Part shown: positions 1 to 3,913 of the stretch, piece after piece
Layout: each line of letters opens with the position of its first letter
How positions within the stretch are numbered: position 1 is the first letter of the stretch
NCBI GenBank assembly: GCA_030668505.1
Contig: DAOUTV010000175.1
Coordinates: 1 to 5,139 of the forward strand
From: Desulfobacterales bacterium
GTDB lineage: Bacteria; Desulfobacterota; Desulfobacteria; Desulfobacterales; C00003060
DNA: 5,139 bases
Direction of reading: 5' to 3'
Position numbers and translations under genes: made by a program
Notes under the pieces: model-generated
Told to the model about the DNA's origin: nothing
The model's input: only the letters and a program-made list of their open reading frames with translations
The model's database searches: none

Positions 1-1181
1 AAGACAAGTTCCTTAAAGGCCCCTTTTTTCTTCCACGCCAGCATAGCATTTTTTTGAACCATGTTATAGGCTGCTTGACGGCTCACACCTTTCTTGGCTA
101 GGGCAAGGAGTATTTGCTGTGAAAATATAAGCCCCTGGGTGAGTTCCAGGTTTTGCTGCATCCGCTTGGGATAGACGACCAGCTTGCCTATGATTCCTGT
201 CATTCGGTTTAGCATGTAGTCAAGCAGAATAGTGCTGTCGGGGGCAATCACCCTTTCTACCGAAGAATGGCTAATATCTCTCTCATGCCACAGCGCGATG
301 TTGTTCATGGCAGCGGCGGCATTTGAGCGAACTAACCTTGCCAGGCCTGACAGGTTCTCGCAGCCCACCGGGTTGCGCTTATGAGGCATTGCAGAGGACC
401 CTTTTTGCCCTTTTGAAAAATATTCCTCCGCCTCTAAGACCTCTGTCCTTTGCAGATGGCGAATCTCTATCGCGATTTTTTCTATTGTGGAGGCTATTAT
501 GGCCAACGTGGTAAAGTACTCAGCATAGCGATCTCTCTGGATAATCTGGTTGGAAATGGCCGCAGGCTGGAGACGCAGTTTTCGACACACGTAAGCTTCC
601 ACCTCTGGTGAAATATTGGCATAGGTGCCAACAGCCCCTGAGATCATACCTACACATATGGTTTCTGTGGCCCGTTCCATACGCCTGAGATTTCTTTGCA
701 TTTCCTCGTACCACAGGGCCAGCTTCAGGCCAAAGGTGATAGGTTCGGCGTGTATGCCGTGGGACCTGCCGACCATCAAGGTATCTTTGTGAGTCATGGC
801 CTTTTTTTTCAGGGCAAGCAGGAGACTTTCACATCCCTTCAAAATCAGTTTGGATGCGTCCCTGAGCCTTACGGCCATGGCAGTATCAAGGATGTCTGAT
901 GAAGTCAGCCCCAGATGTATGTATCGTGCGTTCGGCCCAACTGTCTCTTCTACACTATTTAAGAAGGCTATTACATCATGTTTCGTTTCGGCCTCAATGG
1001 CATTGATCCTTTCAACAGAAAAGCGTGCGTTTTTGCGGATGTTTTGCGCTGCCTTCTTGGGAATTTGGCCGATTTTAGCCAAGGCTTCACAGACCAAGAT
1101 CTCTATCAGAAGCCATGTCCGGAATTTGTTTTCCTCCGTCCATATACGGCCCATGGGCTCACGGGTATATCGTTTGATCAT
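1..1181 (-). CDS. purB: Adenylosuccinate lyase, N-terminal ~393 residues (3' end outside window)
   Basis: Adenylosuccinate lyase acts twice in purine synthesis: it splits SAICAR to AICAR plus fumarate, and adenylosuccinate to AMP plus fumarate. It is a cytosolic homotetramer of the fumarase/aspartase superfamily. The reading frame is open from the ATG at 1181 to the window edge with no stop. The superfamily signature GSSAMPHKRNP is at residues 261-271, with the mobile-loop catalytic serine at 262. The conserved KHDV histidine is residue 68 and the RSHG histidine residue 141; these match the numbering I recall for Bacillus-type PurB. LGLTSSDILDT (90-100) is also typical. The usual length is about 430 residues, so roughly 40 C-terminal residues are missing. 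The start fits the family N-terminus (MIKRYTREPMGRIW) and has AGGA a few bases upstream, a short but usable Shine-Dalgarno. No frameshift or missing catalytic residue is seen. The upstream gap holds a repeat element rather than a clear promoter. Confidence 0.96.
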   Translation of the reverse strand, partial: MIKRYTREPMGRIWTEENKFRTWLLIEILVCEALAKIGQIPKKAAQNIRKNARFSVERINAIEAETKHDVIAFLNSVEETVGPNARYIHLGLTSSDILDTAMAVRLRDASKLILKGCESLLLALKKKAMTHKDTLMVGRSHGIHAEPITFGLKLALWYEEMQRNLRRMERATETICVGMISGAVGTYANISPEVEAYVCRKLRLQPAAISNQIIQRDRYAEYFTTLAIIASTIEKIAIEIRHLQRTEVLEAEEYFSKGQKGSSAMPHKRNPVGCENLSGLARLVRSNAAAAMNNIALWHERDISHSSVERVIAPDSTILLDYMLNRMTGIIGKLVVYPKRMQQNLELTQGLIFSQQILLALAKKGVSRQAAYNMVQKNAMLAWKKKGAFKELV

Positions 1182-1236
1182 TTTTCCTAAGTTCCGGGTT
1201 AAGATTCCTTTAAGTCGTCTGCCAGAGATGATGGTT

Positions 1237-1355
1237 TCGTAAAAAGTCGTCACTCCGGTGAAAACCGGAGTCCAGAAACTCTGTAACCAATTGAAAAAAC
1301 TGGATTCCGGCTTTCGCCGGAATGACAAAAAATGGTGTTTTTCGACTTTTTACGA
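1237..1355. repeat. 119-bp REPIN/MITE-like element with 13-bp terminal inverted repeats
   Basis: Perfect 13-bp terminal inverted repeats, TCGTAAAAAGTCG at 1237-1249 and its complement at 1343-1355, enclose two 27-nt REP-like units in opposite orientation (1249-1275 and 1300-1326). Each unit is a perfect 8-bp stem around a GAAA loop (TTTC in the second as read on the plus strand): 1252-1271 and 1304-1323. The units differ at four positions, which form two compensatory base-pair swaps (C-G versus T-A), so the stems are intact in both. Paired inverted REP units are the REPIN layout, and the outer repeats also resemble a nonautonomous element. There is no transposase. A CAGAGAT direct repeat flanks it at 1223-1229 and 1362-1368, but not immediately, so it is a weak target-duplication candidate. 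Confidence 0.85.
1294..1323 (-). terminator. Possible intrinsic terminator formed by a REP hairpin
   Basis: Read on the minus strand, the 8-bp stem ATTCCGGC/GCCGGAAT with a GAAA loop (1304-1323) is followed by CCAG and then six T residues (1294-1299). It lies about 90 bp past the stop of the LysM-like gene and before purB. This resembles a rho-independent terminator, although the four-base gap before the T run is not ideal. It is part of the repeat element at 1237-1355, so the terminator role is inference. Confidence 0.35.
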
Positions 1356-1370
1356 TGTCATCAGAGATAA

Positions 1371-1401
1371 CGCGCAACACGCAACGCGTAACACGCAACA
1401 C
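1371..1401. repeat. 14-bp tandem repeat, two copies plus a partial third
   Basis: CGCGCAACACGCAA (1371-1384) is followed directly by CGCGTAACACGCAA (1385-1398), with one mismatch, and then CAC. Each unit is built from smaller CGCAAC/CGTAAC pieces. The array sits between the REPIN-like element and the stop codon of the LysM-like gene. No function is evident; it looks like a simple short-period expansion. Confidence 0.75.
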
Positions 1402-1415
1402 ATTAACAGCCCCAG

Positions 1416-2216
1416 CTATTGTACGGCCGGCAGCCACAGAGTCTCACCATCAAATTCAATTCGATTAACATTTTTGTAATCAATTCTGTCCAGAAGGGAA
1501 AATACGCGACGCATGTTGTAGACAACTATTTTGCTCAAGGGACTAATAAGATTCAGATTAGTCTCAAGTCTGCGCTCTCTAAGGTTATAGATGTAGACCA
1601 AGTTTTCTGAAAATTTTAAGATCTTGCCTACTCCGGTGCTATAGCCAAGATGGTCCGGCTCGTCAGCCGAAGGAGAAAGGTCTATGCCCTTGTGATCATA
1701 ATAGTCTTTTAACAGGTTGAAGTGTATGTCCCAAATATTTTCCCCGGGCTGAACTACACGAATCCCGAAAGCATCCAGCTCTTTTGACTTGCTTTCTGCC
1801 GACAGGTCCGTTTCCAGGATCTCTCCTTGCTTGAGACGCACTTCATCCAGGAGTTTCTGCATGCGAACAGTTTCTTTTCCAACCTTGATCGACTCATCCG
1901 GCTTGACAATCATGTCAATACTTTTTTCAACGCCATATGGAGCCTTTCGCTCTTCCATCAAGGCAGTCAATGCTTTATCATTCTTTTTACTTAGTTTATC
2001 GTAGTCAATGATTTTCTCAGAAGGAATGGGGATCGTTTTTATTGAACTTTTTATTGAACCGGGAGAAGTCGCCCCCTCGGGTTGTTTTGTGGGTTCTTCG
2101 GCTTGCCTCAAAAAAAGCCAAAGTACAATCCCTATCAAAACGATGCAACAACCAGCAACAAAAATATTTTTTCCTATTTTAGACGGCTTTGCATGTGATG
2201 AAATTCCGTCAGCCAC
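1416..2216 (-). CDS. Membrane-anchored protein with LysM-like C-terminal region
   Basis: This 266-residue protein is of unknown specific function. Residues 17-36 form one strongly hydrophobic segment after a short basic N-terminus (KPSKIGK), suggesting an inner-membrane anchor with the rest outside the cytoplasm. Residues 38-65 are a Pro/Ser/Thr-rich linker, and about 70-150 is charged and probably helical. From residue 152 the sequence IRVVQPGENIWDIHF resembles the start of a LysM motif (V.PGENIWDI), and NLISPLSKIVVYN further on resembles its end. Between them is a longer insertion than a normal ~45-residue LysM, so this is a degenerate or split version. If LysM-like, it would bind peptidoglycan or related glycans. 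The start is GTG at 2216, with a strong AAGGAGG eight bases upstream, and the stop is TAG. The flanking gaps are long and repeat-rich, so it is probably transcribed separately from its neighbours. I recognise the layout but no named family. Confidence 0.85.
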   Translation of the reverse strand: MADGISSHAKPSKIGKNIFVAGCCIVLIGIVLWLFLRQAEEPTKQPEGATSPGSIKSSIKTIPIPSEKIIDYDKLSKKNDKALTALMEERKAPYGVEKSIDMIVKPDESIKVGKETVRMQKLLDEVRLKQGEILETDLSAESKSKELDAFGIRVVQPGENIWDIHFNLLKDYYDHKGIDLSPSADEPDHLGYSTGVGKILKFSENLVYIYNLRERRLETNLNLISPLSKIVVYNMRRVFSLLDRIDYKNVNRIEFDGETLWLPAVQ

Positions 2217-2224
2217 AGGGGGTT

Positions 2225-2231
2225 CCTCCTT
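2225..2231 (-). promoter_or_regulatory. Shine-Dalgarno site deciding the GTG start
   Basis: On the minus strand AAGGAGG ends eight bases before GTG at 2216. It is the only near-perfect ribosome binding site in the window and fixes the start of the LysM-like gene at a non-ATG codon. Confidence 0.8.
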
Positions 2232-2237
2232 TTTGCT

Positions 2238-2259
2238 TTAGGGCTTTAGCAAGCCCTAA
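2238..2259. repeat. Perfect 9-bp-stem hairpin just upstream of the LysM-like gene
   Basis: TTAGGGCTT (2238-2246) and AAGCCCTAA (2251-2259) pair perfectly around a four-base loop. In the minus-strand transcript the hairpin ends six bases before the AAGGAGG Shine-Dalgarno. There is no T run after it on either strand, so it is not a standard terminator. It could influence translation as a leader structure, or be a small REP-type palindrome; the sequence does not decide. Confidence 0.6.
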
Positions 2260-2275
2260 CCCGGACAACCCGGAA
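2256..2275. repeat. Dispersed 20-bp repeat, copy 1
   Basis: CTAACCCGGACAACCCGGAA has a close copy at 3719-3738, with C changed to G at two matching positions. The unit contains an internal nine-base repetition (CCCGGACAA, CCCGGAA). It overlaps the end of the hairpin at 2238-2259 and leads into the AT-rich inverted-repeat region. Confidence 0.6.
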
Positions 2276-2435
2276 AATACGAAATACGAATATCGAAATT
2301 CGAAACAATGACCGAATCTCCATAAAGCTTAAATGACCAAAACATAAAAAATCATATTCCACATAGAACTGTTTTGAACATTCGGAAATTCGAGTTTTGA
2401 ATTTGTTTCGGATTTCGATATTCGATATTCGGATT
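2276..2435. repeat. AT-rich region bounded by a long inverted repeat
   Basis: The arm at 2288-2308 (begins GAATATCGAAATTCG) pairs with 2403-2423 at 20 of 21 positions, and weaker pairing continues outward for about 12 more bases on each side (about 8 of 12). The ~94-bp middle holds GTTTTGAA twice (2371-2378, 2394-2401) and several TTCGAA/ATTCG-type pieces. It lacks a credible open reading frame. It looks like an intergenic repeat element, perhaps a small foldback element; any function is unknown. Confidence 0.65.
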
Positions 2436-2523
2436 TATTTTCTGCCAGAAAAAAACACGAATTTTAGAACTAAGGGTCTAATGGACGTGAGTTAGTTACA
2501 GGATTACACTTAAGGTGTCAACA

Positions 2524-2678
2524 CTATTTAGTTTCCATCCATAAATGGCCCTTTTCCGCAATCTCGGCGTCAGACTCAGATTTCAATCCTCAAAATACCC
2601 TATGTATTCCTGCGGTTAAAATCTTCGTCTTCCTTGACCTTGCAAAAAATATCTCATTTCTGGATGGACACTATTTAG
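2524..2678. repeat. 155-bp symmetric foldback (MITE-like) element overlapping a gene end
   Basis: Outer arms 2524-2547 and 2655-2678 are complementary at 20 of 24 positions, with a CCATCCA/TGGATGG core. Pairing continues less perfectly inward (for example around 2573-2584 with 2617-2628) to an apex stem AATAC/GTATT at 2594-2598 and 2604-2608. Outer arms and apex share one centre, 2601, so the whole element folds as one long imperfect hairpin. ACACTATTTAG occurs as a direct repeat at 2521-2531 and 2668-2678, across the two ends. There is no transposase gene inside. The right arm reaches into the zinc-phospholipase-like gene and contains its TAA stop. Confidence 0.75.
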
Positions 2679-3556
2679 ATTGCAAGCCTTCTCACGCCAA
2701 CATTGATCTGTCGGACTGCCTCGGTTATCACTTCATCTACGAGGGAGGCAAGCGTGCCGGTAAAGGAGTGACCGTCGGTAAGGGCATTCAGGTCAAGCTT
2801 GTGTAAGATTGGAAAGGTTTGTGTTCCAACTCTGTCCGGGTAGAACAGGGTTGACCAGGCTTGCAGGCAACTTGCCACAAGCTTGTTTGACAAATTTATG
2901 ATGTGGTATAAAGGCTCAACGGTGAACAATTTAAGGAAAAGGTGTTGTTGGGCATGGGCCCTCTTGAGAGCCTTTAGGGTGCAGAAGGGCAGAGTGTTGT
3001 TGTCTTGGATCAGGTGCCCCAGATAGAGGCGAAACAGGCAATCCCGGGTGGGCTGGTCGACATTTGTCAGGCTGTCGAGTCGAAAGTCTCTCGGATGCCG
3101 GCCTGACTGCTGAATAAGAACCATATCAACCAAGGTCTCAAGCTGTCGGTGGGATGCAATCGCAATGGATCCCCTCTCCCCCCAGCTTGTCGTGTAATGG
3201 TCAATAACCCCATGAATGATACGATCACTTACTGTGTGGGTAACAATGCCGGCGGCAAAAGCTAACGCTGAGGTCCATACATGAGGCTCAGCACCAATGT
3301 CGTCAAAGAAGCTTACGGCTTTTTTATCGTTCTTGAGAGTTTCTTTCAAGTGAAGGGCTCGAGAGATCTGAAGGCAGTCTTGGCGAATTTTGCGGAAAGA
3401 AATCACATTGTAGAAGAAGGCGTCCGGGATAATTGCGCCCAGATAAAAGGCTGAAAAATTTTTCTCAAGGACCAGAGCCAACAATTGCTGTCCGGACCCT
3501 TTCAGTTGCTTGACCACATCTTGGGCTATTAGAATATGGGTCATCTCCTTAGGCAT
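2675..3556 (-). CDS. Zinc-dependent phospholipase C-like protein
   Basis: This 293-residue protein has the metal-ligand pattern of the zinc-dependent phospholipase C / S1-P1 nuclease-like fold. Numbered from the chosen ATG: TH (His7), FYLGAIIPD (Asp45), GIVTHTVSD (His107, Asp111), IIHG (His115), then SHRQLETLVDM (His136, Glu140, Asp144). These are the spacings expected for a trinuclear zinc site, so phosphoester hydrolysis is plausible, but the substrate is unknown. No signal peptide is visible, unlike secreted bacterial phospholipases C, which suggests a cytoplasmic or otherwise housed protein. The C-terminal ~140 residues are helical-looking without recognised motifs. The start MPKEMTH at 3556 fits this family; a TTG seven codons earlier (3577) is possible but lacks a Shine-Dalgarno and abuts a repeat hairpin. 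AAGGAG inside the gene directly touches the ATG of codon 5, too close to serve it. The TAA stop lies in the 155-bp foldback element, so the C-terminus may have been altered by its insertion. Confidence 0.87.
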   Translation of the reverse strand: MPKEMTHILIAQDVVKQLKGSGQQLLALVLEKNFSAFYLGAIIPDAFFYNVISFRKIRQDCLQISRALHLKETLKNDKKAVSFFDDIGAEPHVWTSALAFAAGIVTHTVSDRIIHGVIDHYTTSWGERGSIAIASHRQLETLVDMVLIQQSGRHPRDFRLDSLTNVDQPTRDCLFRLYLGHLIQDNNTLPFCTLKALKRAHAQQHLFLKLFTVEPLYHIINLSNKLVASCLQAWSTLFYPDRVGTQTFPILHKLDLNALTDGHSFTGTLASLVDEVITEAVRQINVGVRRLAI

Positions 3557-3576
3557 TGTTTTATTAGTCTTTTTCA

Positions 3577-3599
3577 ATACCCCGCTGCTTGCGGCGGGG
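3577..3599. repeat. 23-bp GC-rich hairpin repeat, copy 1
   Basis: Begins ATACCCCGCTGC and ends GCGGCGGGG; the ends form a CCCCGC/GCGGGG stem. It is identical over 23 bases to the copy at 3671-3693. On the minus strand it lies just before the zinc-phospholipase-like gene and touches a possible TTG start. It lacks a following T run, so a REP-type repeat is more likely than a terminator. Confidence 0.8.
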
Positions 3600-3612
3600 T
3601 TACCGCATAGTT

Positions 3613-3650
3613 CCCTCTCCCCTGGTGGGAGTGGGTTAGGGTGAGGGGGA
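3613..3650. repeat. REP-like hairpin with GGGTTAGGGTGAGGGGG tail
   Basis: CCCTCTCCC (3613-3621) pairs with GGGAGTGGG (3627-3635) with one mismatch around a five-base loop, followed by TTAGGGTGAGGGGGA. From general knowledge this CCCTCTCCC...GGTTAGGGTGAGGGGG pattern is a common intergenic repeat in many proteobacterial genomes. It lies between the two 23-bp hairpin copies. Confidence 0.7.
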
Positions 3651-3670
3651 ATAAATTGTATATCCTTGTG

Positions 3671-3693
3671 ATACCCCGCTGCTTGCGGCGGGG
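3671..3693. repeat. 23-bp GC-rich hairpin repeat, copy 2
   Basis: Exact direct copy of 3577-3599, starting 94 bases later in the same orientation, with the same CCCCGC/GCGGGG stem. Exact identity suggests recent duplication or a maintained repeat family. Confidence 0.8.
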
Positions 3694-3718
3694 AGCTTCA
3701 TTTTCGCCGTGGTCTAAC

Positions 3719-3738
3719 CTAAGCCGGACAAGCCGGAA
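3719..3738. repeat. Dispersed 20-bp repeat, copy 2
   Basis: CTAAGCCGGACAAGCCGGAA matches 2256-2275 at 18 of 20 positions. Both differences are C to G at equivalent places in the two internal half-units, which looks like concerted change within the unit. Confidence 0.6.
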
Positions 3739-3752
3739 TCAAAAAAGATTTG

Positions 3753-3802
3753 GATGCTGGTTCCTGGATTCTTGATACTGGATAATCCTTGAATCCAGCA
3801 TC
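3753..3802. repeat. 50-bp inverted repeat (GATGCTGG...CCAGCATC)
   Basis: GATGCTGG at 3753-3760 pairs with CCAGCATC at 3795-3802. A second nested pair, TGGATTC (3765-3771) with GAATCCA (3791-3797), competes for part of the same bases. CTGG/GGAT pieces recur inside (CTGGTTCCTGGATTC, ACTGGATAATCC). It overlaps the -35 box proposed for the transporter gene. Confidence 0.55.
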
Positions 3803-3817
3803 TGTAACAAGTATAAA
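3789..3817 (+). promoter_or_regulatory. Candidate sigma-70 promoter for the transporter gene
   Basis: TTGAAT (3789-3794) and TATAAA (3812-3817) are separated by exactly 17 bp, matching the sigma-70 consensus at four and five of six positions. Transcription would start near 3824, giving a leader of about 90 bases before the ATG at 3914. It faces the only plus-strand gene, but AT-rich intergenic DNA gives such matches by chance. Confidence 0.4.
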
Positions 3818-3836
3818 ATGAACAGGTTACATAACA

Positions 3837-3873
3837 TAGACAATCTTTTGTCTATATTGCGGCGCTAAGCGCC
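3837..3873 (+). promoter_or_regulatory. Two consecutive hairpins in the transporter leader
   Basis: TAGACAA (3837-3843) pairs perfectly with TTGTCTA (3848-3854) around a four-base loop, and GGCGC (3861-3865) with GCGCC (3869-3873) around TAA. Both lie between the candidate promoter and the transporter start. Neither has a T run after it. They could be an untranslated-leader structure, an operator-like palindrome, or more intergenic repeat DNA; no known riboswitch is recognised. Confidence 0.45.
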
Positions 3874-3913
3874 TAACTCTCTACGGGCTCAATTGTTAAA
3901 ACTGAAAAATAAC

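Noticed and set aside
796..1242. Plus-strand 148-codon open frame
   Set aside because: It lies opposite purB, whose frame carries the full catalytic signature; the plus frame has no recognisable protein character.
1371..1401. Possible CRISPR or iteron array
   Set aside because: Only two adjacent 14-bp units without spacers, and no cas or replication genes nearby.
1210..1437. Minus-strand 75-codon open frame containing VIPAKAGIQ
   Set aside because: It is translation of the REP-like hairpins and tandem repeat; this peptide string is a familiar artefact of such repeats, not a gene.
2008..2241. Plus-strand 77-codon open frame over the start of the LysM-like gene
   Set aside because: It overlaps a real minus-strand gene and its Shine-Dalgarno, with no ribosome binding site or motif of its own.
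2238..2259. Rho-independent terminator
   Set aside because: The stem is perfect, but neither strand has a T run after it.
3557..3577. Seven-codon N-terminal extension of the zinc-phospholipase-like protein from a TTG
   Set aside because: TTG has no Shine-Dalgarno, abuts a repeat hairpin, and adds KKTNKT residues outside the family's usual MPKE-TH start. It is not excluded.
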